A stretch of 64,000 nt of DNA from Inconstantimicrobium porci (GCF_009696465.1 NZ_VULX01000004.1:62001-126000), one strand, 5' to 3'. Counted from the stretch's first letter, positions 33,530-42,892 are shown. Program-made: numbers and translations. The notes: a model not told the origin generated them from the sequence alone.

Positions 33530-35644
33530 ATGCTACATGTTGTAAAGAGAGACGGGAGAGAAGTAAACTTTAATGCTGAAAAGATAGCTATTGCAATAAG
33601 AAAATCAGCTAAGGAATTAGGATATGAAATAAAGGAAAGTGAACTTTTAGATACTGTTAAAAGAGTAATTTCATATATAGAAGAAACAGAAAGCGAAAAA
33701 GTTTCAGTAGAAGAAATACAGAATTTTGTGGTTAAGGCTTTAAGGGATAGTAATTTGCCAAAAATATCTGCTGCATATGAAAGCTATAGAACAGAAAGAA
33801 CTAAGATAAGAGAACTTAAATCAGATTTAATGACAGCAATAAGCAAGATTGGTGTTGAGACAGATAGAGATAATGCTAACGTAGGAAACAACTTCTCATC
33901 AAAATTATTGAGAATTGCTTCAGAATCTAACAAATGGCATAACTTGTCAGTGATGCCTAAGGAACTTGCAAAGGCTCATGAAAATGGAGATATCTATTAT
34001 CATGATCTTGACAGTTATAATTTAACTACTAACTGCCTTCATATACCAACTAAAAAGATGCTTATAAATGGATTTAATACTGGATATGGTACTATTAATC
34101 CTCCAAGAAGAATAGAATCTGCAGCTGAATTATCATGTATATTATTGCAGTCAACTCAGAATGATATGTTTGGTGGACAGTCTCATCCTGATTTTGATAA
34201 CGACATGTCAGAATTCATAGAACCTACTAGAGAAGAAGTAAAACAGGAGCTTATTGAGCTAGGTATTGAAGGTGATATACTTACTGAGCTTACAGAAAAG
34301 AAGCTTAGAAAAAGAGTTCATCAGGCAATGCAGGGAGTTATATATAATTTAAATACCATGCATTCAAGAGCAGGCTCCCAGGTACCTTTTAGTTCAGTTA
34401 ATATAGGTATACCTAAGAATAAGGATGCTGCATTAGTATGTGAAATATTCTTGCTTGAATACGAAAAAGGACTTGGAAAAGGTGAACAGCCAATATTCCC
34501 TAACATAATCTTCAGAGTTAAAGATGGTGTTAACAGAGAAGAAAATGATCCATACTTCTACTTATTTAAGATAGCATGCAGAGTTGCATCAAAGAGAATG
34601 AACCCTACATTTATGAATATAGATGCAGATTTCAACAAGGAATATTATGATAAGGGATATATGCCAGCAACTATGGGATGTAGAACTTACTTAATGAGTA
34701 ATGTTAATGGTGAACCTGGATGTGAAGGAAGAGGAAATATTGCTCCAGCAACAATTAACTTACCTAGAATAGGAATACAAGCAGGCGGAAGTGAAGAAAG
34801 ATTCTTCGAAATTCTTGATGAAAGACTTGAGCTTACTAAGAAATCATTATTAAACAGATATGAAGTATTAAAGAAGCTTAAGGTTAAAGACCTTCCATTT
34901 GTAGCAGGTCAAGGACTTATGAAGGGATCTGAAAACTTAGGACCTGATGATTCAATCGAACCGATATTAAAGCAGGGTACTTGGGGAATTGGATTTATTG
35001 GACTTGCAGAAACACTTATTGCTCTTACAGGAAAACATCATGGTGAAGATGATCATGCAAGAGAATTAGGATACAAGATAATTTCTTATATAAGAGATTA
35101 CACTAACAAGACTACACAGGAAACACACTTAAACTGGTCTTGCTATGCAACTCCAGCAGAAGGACTTTCAGGAAAGTTCATTAAACAGGATAAGAAGATA
35201 TTCGGAATAATAAAGGGCGTAACTGATAAAGATTACTATACTAATTCATATCACGTTCCAGTATATTATCCAATATCATTAAAGAGAAAAATAGATATAG
35301 AAGCACCATTCCACAAGATGTGTAATGGTGGACATATAAGCTACCTAGAAGTTGATGATATGCCTACAGAAGAAGCTATCATGGATATAGTAAGATATGC
35401 TTATAGAAACACTAACTTGAGCTACATGGGAATCAACTTCCACATAAGATACTGCAGACGCTGTGGAACTTATCTTCACGAAGGACAGCACAAATGTCCT
35501 AAATGTGAAAGCACAGATATTCAAGGAATATCAAGAGTTACTGGATACCTTTCTTTAGATGAAAGATTCGGAGAAGGAAAAGTAGCTGAAAGAGCAGACA
35601 GAGTAAGCCATGATAACTTACATGCTCACACTTATAATGAATAA
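33530..35644 (+). CDS. nrdD: Anaerobic (class III) ribonucleoside-triphosphate reductase
   Basis: 704 aa from ATG 33530 behind GGGAGGG. N-terminal ATP-cone (VVKRDGREVNFNAEKIAIAIRK), ten-stranded barrel, C-terminal zinc site (CRRCG...CPKC) and glycyl-radical loop RVTGYL with Gly672 near the end. Makes dNTPs without oxygen; needs the NrdG activase, encoded next. A modular repeat pair separates nrdD from nrdG (about 370 bp). Confidence 0.96.
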   Translation: MLHVVKRDGREVNFNAEKIAIAIRKSAKELGYEIKESELLDTVKRVISYIEETESEKVSVEEIQNFVVKALRDSNLPKISAAYESYRTERTKIRELKSDLMTAISKIGVETDRDNANVGNNFSSKLLRIASESNKWHNLSVMPKELAKAHENGDIYYHDLDSYNLTTNCLHIPTKKMLINGFNTGYGTINPPRRIESAAELSCILLQSTQNDMFGGQSHPDFDNDMSEFIEPTREEVKQELIELGIEGDILTELTEKKLRKRVHQAMQGVIYNLNTMHSRAGSQVPFSSVNIGIPKNKDAALVCEIFLLEYEKGLGKGEQPIFPNIIFRVKDGVNREENDPYFYLFKIACRVASKRMNPTFMNIDADFNKEYYDKGYMPATMGCRTYLMSNVNGEPGCEGRGNIAPATINLPRIGIQAGGSEERFFEILDERLELTKKSLLNRYEVLKKLKVKDLPFVAGQGLMKGSENLGPDDSIEPILKQGTWGIGFIGLAETLIALTGKHHGEDDHARELGYKIISYIRDYTNKTTQETHLNWSCYATPAEGLSGKFIKQDKKIFGIIKGVTDKDYYTNSYHVPVYYPISLKRKIDIEAPFHKMCNGGHISYLEVDDMPTEEAIMDIVRYAYRNTNLSYMGINFHIRYCRRCGTYLHEGQHKCPKCESTDIQGISRVTGYLSLDERFGEGKVAERADRVSHDNLHAHTYNE

Positions 35645-35649
35645 TTTCA

Positions 35650-35712
35650 ATTTTTAAATTTAGATTTAGAATTTAAAATTAAAGGATGGAACTCCTTCAG
35701 GAGTTCCTTTTA
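35650..35712 (+). repeat. Partial modular repeat
   Basis: Arm TTTAGATTTAGAATTTAAAATT, then GGATGGAACTCC/GGAGTTCC, ending in TTTTACT. Only the first module is present. Confidence 0.7.
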
Positions 35713-35737
35713 CTATAAAAATAAACAGTATTAGTTG

Positions 35738-35965
35738 AAATTTAGAATTATAGGATGAAATCAGTTAACTGATTTCTTTAGTATAATGGAGGTATAACCT
35801 CCAAACCTCTGTATTATTTAATTAGGAGATTTAAAGAGGGCGAAGTTCTCTTTTTAAGCAAGCATACCAAATCTTCGATTTGGTATATTCGCTTATGCCT
35901 TGGCTGAAACTCCCATAAGGGAGTTTAATCCGTAATTCTAAATTCTACATTCTAAATTTTAAATT
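35738..35965 (-). repeat. Modular multi-hairpin repeat, full copy with extra module, reverse
   Basis: GGATGAAATCAG/CTGATTTC, TGGAGGTATAACCTCCA, AACCTCT, AAAGAG/CTCTTT, the extra module (CCAAATC/GATTTGG with GCTTATGCCTTGGCT) and GAAACTCCC/GGGAGTTT, ATCC, arm. It is the inverse orientation of the 17712 copy, including the extra module. It lies in the nrdD-nrdG gap. Confidence 0.88.
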
Positions 35966-36011
35966 AAGTATGAAATTTTACCGAGTTGTGTAAAAGAAGG
36001 AGTGGTTGTTT

Positions 36012-36521
36012 ATGGATAAAAATATTAGGCTTGCTGGCATTACTTATGAAAGTCTTGTTAATGGTCCTGGAATGAGAAGGGTATACTTTACTCAGGGATG
36101 TATTCACAATTGTCCTGGCTGTCAGAATCCGACTACTCACAGTATGAATGGCGGGGAAGATAGAAACATGGATGCTCTTATTGATGACCTTAGAGATAAT
36201 CCTATGCTTAGAGGTGTAACATTTAGTGGTGGCGATCCATTTGAACAGGCTGATAAGTGTACTTATATGGCTGAGAAAATCAGAAATTTACATCTTAACA
36301 TATGGTGTTATACAGGTTATACATATGAAGAAATTCTTGAAAACAAGGATAATAAAAAGGGATGGAAAGAGTTTCTTAACAATATAGATGTACTTGTTGA
36401 TGGAGTTTTCATAAAAGAACAGATGCAGGAAGGGCTTAAATTCAGAGGTTCAGCTAATCAGCGAATAATTGATGTTCAGAAGAGTTTGTCTGAAGGAAAA
36501 GTTGTTGAAATGGATTATTGA
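36012..36521 (+). CDS. nrdG: Anaerobic ribonucleotide reductase activating protein
   Basis: 169-aa radical-SAM enzyme from ATG 36012 (AAGGAG 9 bases upstream; TTG 36006 is too near it). The Fe4S4 motif is CIHNCPGC (CxxxCxxC), followed by a SAM-binding FSGGDPFEQ. It generates the glycyl radical on NrdD. Short radical-SAM length is normal for NrdG. Confidence 0.95.
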   Translation: MDKNIRLAGITYESLVNGPGMRRVYFTQGCIHNCPGCQNPTTHSMNGGEDRNMDALIDDLRDNPMLRGVTFSGGDPFEQADKCTYMAEKIRNLHLNIWCYTGYTYEEILENKDNKKGWKEFLNNIDVLVDGVFIKEQMQEGLKFRGSANQRIIDVQKSLSEGKVVEMDY

Positions 36522-36555
36522 CATTAAACTACGTTTTGTATATAATGGCAATATC

Positions 36556-36798
36556 AAATAAGTAAATTCAATGAAGAGAAGAGTATTTATTTAGATTCCT
36601 TTTAGCGAGCAGGAACAGAGTGTAAGTCCTGTAGGATATAAATAAAGAAAAGAATCTTGGAGAAGATATTAAGCCTTACAGGTGAGATAAGCCGTTTGCT
36701 GCGTTAAAGCATTGAGTGAACTAAATTTTAGTTAATTTGAGTGGTACCGCGGAATAATACATTCGTCTCTTATATAAAGAGAAGGATGTTTTTTTTTG
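36556..36798 (+). ncRNA. T-box leader specific for arginine, upstream of argS
   Basis: Stem I starts GAAGAGAAGAGTA; specifier AGA (Arg) at 36651-36653 in the same context as the Met leader (AGA-ATCTTGGAG). T-box sequence GTGGTACCGCGG at 36741-36752, then terminator CATTCGTCTCTT / AAGAGAAGGATG plus T9. Confidence 0.94.
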
Positions 36799-36913
36799 CT
36801 CTTAAAATATTCTGTTATTGTATTGTTTTTTACAAGCAGGGTATCATTCTGTATTATAGTTAATGCCAAATGAAAATTGAGAAATGATAATTAATAATTA
36901 CTAGGAGGTATTT

Positions 36914-38668
36914 ATGGATAAGTTTATTGAAAAGATAAGCTATATTGTATCTACAAAGTTTAAAGAAAACGGATATGATAAACAATATGGTAAGGTTAAT
37001 GTTTCAAACAGACCTGATCTTTGCCAGTTTCAGTGTAATGGTGCACTAGCAGCTGCTAAGAAATATGGAAAAGCACCAAGAAATATTGCAGAAGAAGTAG
37101 TAGAAAGTCTTAACTCACTTAATACTTTCGAAGAAATATCAATAGCAGGACCAGGATTCATCAACATAAAAGTTAAAGATGAAATCTTAGTTAAATATGT
37201 TAATGATATGGCTAAAGATAAGAAGTGTGGATGTTCAAATGCTGAAAATCCAATGAGCATTGTTGTTGATTACGGCGGTGCTAATGTTGCAAAGCCGCTT
37301 CATGTTGGACATTTACGTTCTGCAATCATCGGTGAAAGCATCAAGAGAACTGCTAAATTCTTAGGACACAATGTAATAGGTGATGTTCATTTAGGAGACT
37401 GGGGTCTTCAGATAGGTATGGTTATCACTGAAGTTAAGAGACGTCAGCCAGGTCTTCCATACTTTGATGAAAGCTTTACTGGAGAATATCCAAAGGAAGC
37501 TCCATTCACTATTGATGAGCTTGAAGATATATATCCAAAGGCAAGTAAACTTGCTAAGAGTGATGAAAATGCAATGCTTGAAGCAAGAGAAGCTACAGTT
37601 GAACTTCAGCAAGGTAGAAGAGGATATAGAGCTTTATGGCAGCATATATTAAATGTATCTGTTGCTGATTTAAAGAAGAATTATTCAAGCTTAAATGTTT
37701 TCTTTGATCTTTGGAAAGGTGAAAGCGATGCGCAGGAATTTATTCCTGACATGGTTAAGTACCTTAAAGACAATGGATATACTAAGGAAAGTGAAGGTGC
37801 GCTTGTTGTTGATGTAGAAGAAGAAACTGATAAAGCACCAATTCCTCCATTCCTAGTATTAAAATCTGATGGAGCATCATTATATGGTACAACAGATTTA
37901 GCAACTATAGTTCAGAGAGTTCAGGATTATAATCCTGATGAAATAATTTATCTTGCTGATAAGAGACAGTCTCTTCACTTTAACCAGTTATTCAGATGTG
38001 CAAAGAAGACTCATATATTTGATAAAGATAAGACACTTGACTATATAGGCTTCGGTACAATGAATGGTAAAGATGGCAAGCCATTTAAGACTCGTGAAGG
38101 CGGAGTTATGAGACTTCATGATCTTATTGAAATAATAAAATCAGCTGTTAGAGACAAGATAGTAGCTAACAACTCAGTTGAAGCAGATAAGGTTGAAGAT
38201 ACAGCTAGAATAGTAGGTCTTGCAGCACTTAAGTATGGAGATTTATCAAATCAGGCAACTAAAGATTATATCTTTGATATAGACAGATTTGCTGCATTTG
38301 AAGGAAATACTGGTCCATATATTCTATATACAGTAGTAAGAATTAAGTCAATACTTTCAAAGGTAAATCCTACTGGAGAAGAGATTATTATTAAGCCTTA
38401 CAGCGATGTAGAAAGAGACTTAATGCTTAAGCTTACTAAGTTTAATGAAGTTATTGAAGCAAGCTATGCTGAAAGAGCTCCTCATAAGATATGTGAATAT
38501 ATTTATGACGTATCTAATATATTCAACAGATTCTACAACAGTAACAAGATTGTTTCTGAAGAAGACAAAGAAAAACAGTCTTCATGGGTAGCTATGATAA
38601 CTTTAGTTAAGAGAGTTATTGAACAATGTCTTGATTTATTAGGTATAGAAGTACCAGAAAAGATGTAG
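36914..38668 (+). CDS. argS: Arginyl-tRNA synthetase
   Basis: 584-aa class I synthetase charging tRNA-Arg. N-terminal Add1 domain, HIGH motif KPLHVGHLRSAIIG (near residue 129), the class-typical lack of a canonical KMSKS (FKTREGGVMRL), and DALRxx-type C-terminal anticodon domain (ERAPHKICEYIYDVSNIFNRFYN). AGGAGG precedes the ATG. Controlled by the Arg T-box. Confidence 0.96.
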   Translation: MDKFIEKISYIVSTKFKENGYDKQYGKVNVSNRPDLCQFQCNGALAAAKKYGKAPRNIAEEVVESLNSLNTFEEISIAGPGFINIKVKDEILVKYVNDMAKDKKCGCSNAENPMSIVVDYGGANVAKPLHVGHLRSAIIGESIKRTAKFLGHNVIGDVHLGDWGLQIGMVITEVKRRQPGLPYFDESFTGEYPKEAPFTIDELEDIYPKASKLAKSDENAMLEAREATVELQQGRRGYRALWQHILNVSVADLKKNYSSLNVFFDLWKGESDAQEFIPDMVKYLKDNGYTKESEGALVVDVEEETDKAPIPPFLVLKSDGASLYGTTDLATIVQRVQDYNPDEIIYLADKRQSLHFNQLFRCAKKTHIFDKDKTLDYIGFGTMNGKDGKPFKTREGGVMRLHDLIEIIKSAVRDKIVANNSVEADKVEDTARIVGLAALKYGDLSNQATKDYIFDIDRFAAFEGNTGPYILYTVVRIKSILSKVNPTGEEIIIKPYSDVERDLMLKLTKFNEVIEASYAERAPHKICEYIYDVSNIFNRFYNSNKIVSEEDKEKQSSWVAMITLVKRVIEQCLDLLGIEVPEKM

Positions 38669-38678
38669 TTAATTAATA

Positions 38679-38790
38679 AAGCAGAATGAAGAGTGAAGAG
38701 TTTAGTCTGGAACTCCCAGAGGAAGTTCCAAACCAATGAATAAGGGGACAGATTCCCATTAAAACTCTTTCTTCATTCTGCTTTTATTTT
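38679..38790 (+). repeat. Long hairpin after argS, variant of the modular repeat
   Basis: Outer arms AAGCAGAATGAAGAG(...)AGAGTTT and AAACTCTTTCTTCATTCTGCTTTT are complementary; inside are GGAACTCC/GGAAGTTCC and GGGGACAGATTCCC. Different arms but the same GGAACTCC module. The T-rich tail could terminate argS transcription. Confidence 0.65.
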
Positions 38791-38857
38791 TTAATGCTCA
38801 AGGAAATTGCATTGAAAAAGGTAAAATTTTAATCTGTAAAGCATTGAAAACAAAGGA

Positions 38858-38887
38858 TTTACAGGTTGATACAAAAAATGGTAGAAT
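38858..38887 (+). promoter_or_regulatory. Putative promoter of small RNA A
   Basis: TTTACA (38858), 18-bp spacer, TAGAAT (38882). Predicted start near 38894 coincides with the first base of homology between the two small-RNA elements. Confidence 0.55.
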
Positions 38888-38893
38888 GCAATT

Positions 38894-38990
38894 TCGTCCT
38901 TTAGTCATCAAGAGGGTGAAAGACATATGAAGAAACGACTTGGAGCGTGTCGACGGAGGCTTCGGAATATGTCTTTCACCCTTTTATTTT
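38894..38990 (+). ncRNA. Candidate small structured RNA, copy A
   Basis: 15-bp perfect stem GGGTGAAAGACATAT (38914) / ATATGTCTTTCACCC (38967) enclosing a conserved GAAGAAACGACTTGGAGCGTGT apex with GAAG/CTTC closing pairs, ending in a T-rich tail. A copy at 41988 shares the apex and about 20 nt 5' of the stem (TCCTTTAGT.ATC), so homology is larger than a terminator alone. It lies after argS in a convergent gap with the hydrolase gene. I do not recognise a named RNA family. Confidence 0.6.
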
Positions 38991-39858
38991 ATTTTAGAAA
39001 TTCTTCTACAGAACTTAAGAACATTTTTTCAGCTTCAATTTGTGGATGGTAGCCACAATTTTCTATTGTATGAATCTTTAAGTTGTTATGTTTTGAAAAT
39101 AGTGTATAAGCATAATCTATGCTTGCTTCATCGTAATTCTTACCATCTATTATAAGAACTTCACCATTGAGATTTTTATCATTAGTTTCAGATTTGTAGT
39201 CGAAATTAGCATTGTACGCTTTTTTAAATGATTCATATGGAATTCTGCTTACTGCCTTAAAGTTCTTTTCTAATATAGTCATATCTATATGCTGAAGATT
39301 TAAAAATTTAGTAGCATAATCTATCATATATAGAAAATAAGACTTATTGCTTAGCCAGGTCATTATATTAGGCTTTGCAGTTAAGTTCTTTTCTTTTAAA
39401 GAAACCAGCACTGTTTTTTGGACAGATGTATAGTTTCTACACATTTCAAGAGCAATGTTAGCACCAGCACCATGACCTATTACATAATAGCTATTATAAC
39501 CTAAAGAAGACATAAAATTATTGCATAGTTCGGCAAGATTATTCACATTATAATCAACTTTTGAGTTTTGTGAGCCGTATATAGGAAGATCCATAGAAAT
39601 TACAGTGTAACTCTTAGAAAGATCTGCAGCTGTATTGCCAAATTCATCAGAACTACTGTTAAAGTCGTGTATAAGAAGAACAGGTAAGCCTTTTCCTGAC
39701 TTTGTATAAGAAATCGATACATCATTTATCTTTGTAGTAATCTTCTGCTCATCTTTTAAGAATATACGCACAGCAAAATATGAAATTAAATTTGCGCATA
39801 AAAATAAGATTGTGAAAGAAATAATTATGTTAAGTGTATACTTTTTGAATCTATTCAC
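38989..39858 (-). CDS. Alpha/beta-hydrolase fold protein, nucleophile Ser replaced
   Basis: 289 aa with an N-terminal membrane anchor (LNIIISFTILFLCANLISYFAVRIF) and an outside alpha/beta-hydrolase domain: oxyanion region LLIHDFNSSSDEF and nucleophile elbow YVIGHGAGANIAL. The elbow reads GHGAG where GxSxG is expected, so the catalytic Ser is Gly (codon checked on the minus strand). A late GYHPQIE may hold the family His. It is probably not a classical hydrolase, unless another residue acts. Confidence 0.85.
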   Translation of the reverse strand: MNRFKKYTLNIIISFTILFLCANLISYFAVRIFLKDEQKITTKINDVSISYTKSGKGLPVLLIHDFNSSSDEFGNTAADLSKSYTVISMDLPIYGSQNSKVDYNVNNLAELCNNFMSSLGYNSYYVIGHGAGANIALEMCRNYTSVQKTVLVSLKEKNLTAKPNIMTWLSNKSYFLYMIDYATKFLNLQHIDMTILEKNFKAVSRIPYESFKKAYNANFDYKSETNDKNLNGEVLIIDGKNYDEASIDYAYTLFSKHNNLKIHTIENCGYHPQIEAEKMFLSSVEEFLK

Positions 39859-39915
39859 GGTAAACTCCTTTCTATATATAGTTTAAGTTATTAAACTATC
39901 ATATTCAAGGTATTA

Positions 39916-40803
39916 CTACATTTTACCAAAATATACCGCAAGTTCTTTGATGAAAATACTGCATGCTTCTGTTTTATTTATGTTGCTTGGTGCAATACAT
40001 GAATAATGACGGTTAAAGGACTTATCAAGAGGCAGTATATTTAATTCTTTATTTTTAACTTCAGATTCAATTACAAGGCTTGATATTACAGTTATACCTA
40101 GACCATCTTTTACAGCTTCCTTAACAGCATAGTTGCTGCCTAGTACTGTTATACTTTTTGGAGTAATTTTATTTTGTGCAAGAAAAAGATTTAGATACTC
40201 TCTTGTGCCAGAACCTTCTTCACGTACAACCCAGTTTTTATTCTGAAGATTTTCTGTAGAAATTTTGTTTCTTAATAAGTTTTCATCTGCTGGGTAAGCT
40301 AAAACTAGGGAGTCTTCAAAGAAGTAATGTTGATTTATGTTTGATACTGTAGGAGAACCTTCTATAAGACCTAAATCAATAGAAAGGTTTTTGACATAAG
40401 AACATATAGAAGAAGTATTTTTAATTGAAACTTCTACATCAATGTAAGGATACTTCTTCAGGAAATATGATAGAAATTTTGGAAGTATATATTCACCAAT
40501 TGTAAGGCTTGCACCTATTTTCAGTGTGCCACTTATTGTGTCAGGTATATTATGGAGGTCGCTATATGTAATATCAAGCAGATTAAGTATTTCCTTTGCA
40601 CGTGCATATAGCTTATAACCACTTTCAGTTATAATAATATTTTTCTGCTTAACTGATCTGTTAATAAGTACTACGCCAAAGTGATTTTCAAGGTTTTTGA
40701 TATGCGTGCTTACACTTGGTTGAGATAAATTCAAGGCTGCGGCAGCTTTAGTAAAGTTCTTTAGTTCTACAACAGATATAAATGTTTTTAATTCTTCAAA
40801 CAA
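39916..40803 (-). CDS. LysR-family transcriptional regulator
   Basis: 295 aa. N-terminal winged HTH (FEELKTFISVVELKNFTKAAAALNLSQPSVSTHIKNLENHFG) and a LysR substrate-binding domain (about 90-295). Divergent from yeiH with 143 bp between starts, the usual placement of a CysL/YeiE-type regulator of YeiH. AGGAGG lies upstream on the minus strand. Probable ligand unknown. Confidence 0.92.
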   Translation of the reverse strand: MFEELKTFISVVELKNFTKAAAALNLSQPSVSTHIKNLENHFGVVLINRSVKQKNIIITESGYKLYARAKEILNLLDITYSDLHNIPDTISGTLKIGASLTIGEYILPKFLSYFLKKYPYIDVEVSIKNTSSICSYVKNLSIDLGLIEGSPTVSNINQHYFFEDSLVLAYPADENLLRNKISTENLQNKNWVVREEGSGTREYLNLFLAQNKITPKSITVLGSNYAVKEAVKDGLGITVISSLVIESEVKNKELNILPLDKSFNRHYSCIAPSNINKTEACSIFIKELAVYFGKM

Positions 40804-40946
40804 AGATAGACCTCCTTAACTTAATGTATTATTTAATGATTAATATCTTTAATGGTTAGTATTCATTATATTTATTTTACTTATTATTATATCAGATATA
40901 TACTATGACAGTAACAGAAATTCGTAATGAAAGGAAGATTTGATTT

Positions 40947-41981
40947 ATGGCTAAAGATAAAAAAGGTATCATACAGAGTATTAAAGATATAATACCTGGT
41001 TTTATAGTATCACTTGCAGTAGCCCTTGCGAGTATGTTTATTGCACAGTTTGTGCCTAAGCTTGGTGCAGCAACTATAGCAATATTTTTAGGAATGATAG
41101 TCGGAAACTTATTTTTTAAACAGAAGGTTTTTATTAAAGGATACAAATTTTCAGAAACAGATTTATTGTCATATTCTATAGTGCTTTTAGGAGCAACACT
41201 TAGTGTTTCAACTCTTATAGAACTTGGCGTAGGTGGTTTTGCATTTATAATATTACAGATGACTATAACAATAGTAGCAGCTTTATTAATAGGAAAGAAG
41301 CTTGGATTCAGCCAGAATTTTAGATTTTTAATGGCAAGTGGTAATGCTGTCTGCGGTTCATCTGCAATTGGAGCTGTAGCACCAGTAATTGATGCTGATG
41401 ACGATGAAAAAGGCATTGCAATTACAATTGTTAATGTAAGTGGAATTGTTCTTATGTTTCTTCTTCCGCTTATATCAGGAATTCTTTATAACCATGAAGC
41501 TATGAAAACATCAGCGATGATTGGTGGAACTCTTCAGTCTGTTGGGCAAGTTGTAGCCAGTGGTGCAATGGTAAATGAACAGGTTAAGGATCTTTCAACA
41601 ATATTTAAGATATTAAGAGTTATTATGCTTGTTGTAGTTGTGCTTGTATTTGGGCATTTAAAGCATAAGACTAATGAAGAAATAATTGAAGAGGAAATAG
41701 TAGCAGAAAAGAGAGGTAGAGTTAAGGTTCCATGGTATGTTATTGGATTCTTTATAACATGTGCACTATTTTCACTTAATATTATTACACCTGAAGTATC
41801 TGCATTCTGTAAGGCTCTAAGCAATAAGTTTGAAATAATAGCTCTTGCAGCTATAGGTCTTAAAGTTAATGTAAAAGAACTTATGAGACAGGGTAAGAAA
41901 GTTTCTATGTATGCAGTTGGCATAGGACTTGTGCAGATAATATCAGCAATTACATTAATAGCATTATTAATTAGAAAGTAA
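40947..41981 (+). CDS. yeiH: YeiH/UPF0324-family membrane protein (putative sulfate/sulfite-related exporter)
   Basis: 344-aa polytopic protein with about ten helices and the conserved SGNAVCGSSAIGAVAPVIDADDDEK segment typical of YeiH. Family members are annotated as putative sulfate exporters, on weak functional evidence. Divergently controlled, by position, by the LysR regulator. AAAGGAAG precedes the ATG. Confidence 0.9.
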   Translation: MAKDKKGIIQSIKDIIPGFIVSLAVALASMFIAQFVPKLGAATIAIFLGMIVGNLFFKQKVFIKGYKFSETDLLSYSIVLLGATLSVSTLIELGVGGFAFIILQMTITIVAALLIGKKLGFSQNFRFLMASGNAVCGSSAIGAVAPVIDADDDEKGIAITIVNVSGIVLMFLLPLISGILYNHEAMKTSAMIGGTLQSVGQVVASGAMVNEQVKDLSTIFKILRVIMLVVVVLVFGHLKHKTNEEIIEEEIVAEKRGRVKVPWYVIGFFITCALFSLNIITPEVSAFCKALSNKFEIIALAAIGLKVNVKELMRQGKKVSMYAVGIGLVQIISAITLIALLIRK

Positions 41982-41987
41982 GATTAC

Positions 41988-42086
41988 TTTTTGTCCTTTA
42001 GTAATCTAGGGGTGAAAGACATATGAAGAAACGACTTGGAGCGTGTTAGGGCGGAGACTTCGGAATATGTCTTTCACCCTTTTTTA
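41988..42086 (+). ncRNA. Candidate small structured RNA, copy B
   Basis: Same element as at 38894: stem GGGTGAAAGACATAT (42010) / ATATGTCTTTCACCC (42065), apex GAAGAAACGACTTGGAGCGTGT, T6 tail. The right side of the apex differs (TAGGGCGGAGACTTCGG against CGACGGAGGCTTCGG). It begins 7 bp after the yeiH stop, so it may be yeiH's 3' UTR; no good promoter seen. Confidence 0.6.
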
Positions 42087-42124
42087 TTTTAATGCTTTTA
42101 TAAAATATCCGTATTTGTACCAGT

Positions 42125-42352
42125 CTAAATATTCAAGAGAAACCTTCCAGCCTCTTTTTTCGTATTCATTTTTTTGTTATAATATTTTTCAGCATCATTT
42201 CTGTCTATAATAACTTCGTTATCACATTTATTACAGCGAGTTTTAATAGTAAAGTTATCTTCAATCCATGGATGATGATTAGTTACTAATATTTCTATAT
42301 CGTTGCCGCATTTACATGTAGTCCCCCAAGCTACAAAATTATGTTCCAACAA
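42125..42352 (-). CDS. Small zinc-ribbon-like protein
   Basis: About 75 aa from TTG at 42352 or 42349 behind a G-rich site. Two pairs of Cys (CKCGND and CNKCDN) suggest a zinc ribbon, with HHPW between. C-terminus basic. Function unknown; the ORF is short but its Cys pairs argue that it is real. Confidence 0.55.
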   Translation of the reverse strand: MLEHNFVAWGTTCKCGNDIEILVTNHHPWIEDNFTIKTRCNKCDNEVIIDRNDAEKYYNKKMNTKKEAGRFLLNI

Positions 42353-42501
42353 TGTTCAACCCCCCCCTTATTTTAGTTTGATATACCTAATCTAGTGTAC
42401 ATTAAATCGATAGATATATCTATACATAGAAATAATAAATGATGATATAATTATTTCATATTAGGGAATGGAATTCTCTTGCTTAGAAAGGAGGATGTAT
42501 A

Positions 42502-42888
42502 ATGCATAAATTTAATATTGTAATAATTGTTGGATGTGGTGGATTTATCGGTGCAGCATTAAGATATATTATTTCTGCCAAAGCTAATAAAGGGATACAG
42601 ATTGGCATACCAATGGGAACACTTATAGTGAATATACTTGGAGCTGTTCTTATAGGATTTATAATGGAAATGAGTAAGAAATCAAATATCTCATCAGAAC
42701 TTAAAACATTTCTTACAACAGGAATAATGGGAGGACTTACAACCTTCTCTACTTTTTCATATGAAACAATAACACTTATAGGTGAAGGTAAAGTAATGAT
42801 GGGAGGAATCAATGCTGCATTAAACTTATTTCTTAGTTTAATAGGAGTTTCTTTAGGAATGTTCCTGGGAAGGATAATACAACATTAA
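42502..42888 (+). CDS. crcB: Fluoride channel CrcB/Fluc
   Basis: 128-aa four-helix membrane protein of the Fluc family: GGFIGAALRYIIS, GTLIVNILGAVLIGF with the conserved Asn, and TTGIMGGLTTFSTFSYE with the Phe-box. Usually a dual-topology dimer exporting fluoride. AAAGGAGG precedes the ATG. No fluoride riboswitch is convincing upstream. Confidence 0.94.
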   Translation: MHKFNIVIIVGCGGFIGAALRYIISAKANKGIQIGIPMGTLIVNILGAVLIGFIMEMSKKSNISSELKTFLTTGIMGGLTTFSTFSYETITLIGEGKVMMGGINAALNLFLSLIGVSLGMFLGRIIQH

Positions 42889-42892
42889 TTAA

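Noticed and set aside
42400-42501. Possible fluoride riboswitch before crcB (GGGAATGGAATTCTC)
   Set aside because: Only a weak resemblance to the first block; the AACCGCC and GATGACGCCTA parts are absent, so it is not called.
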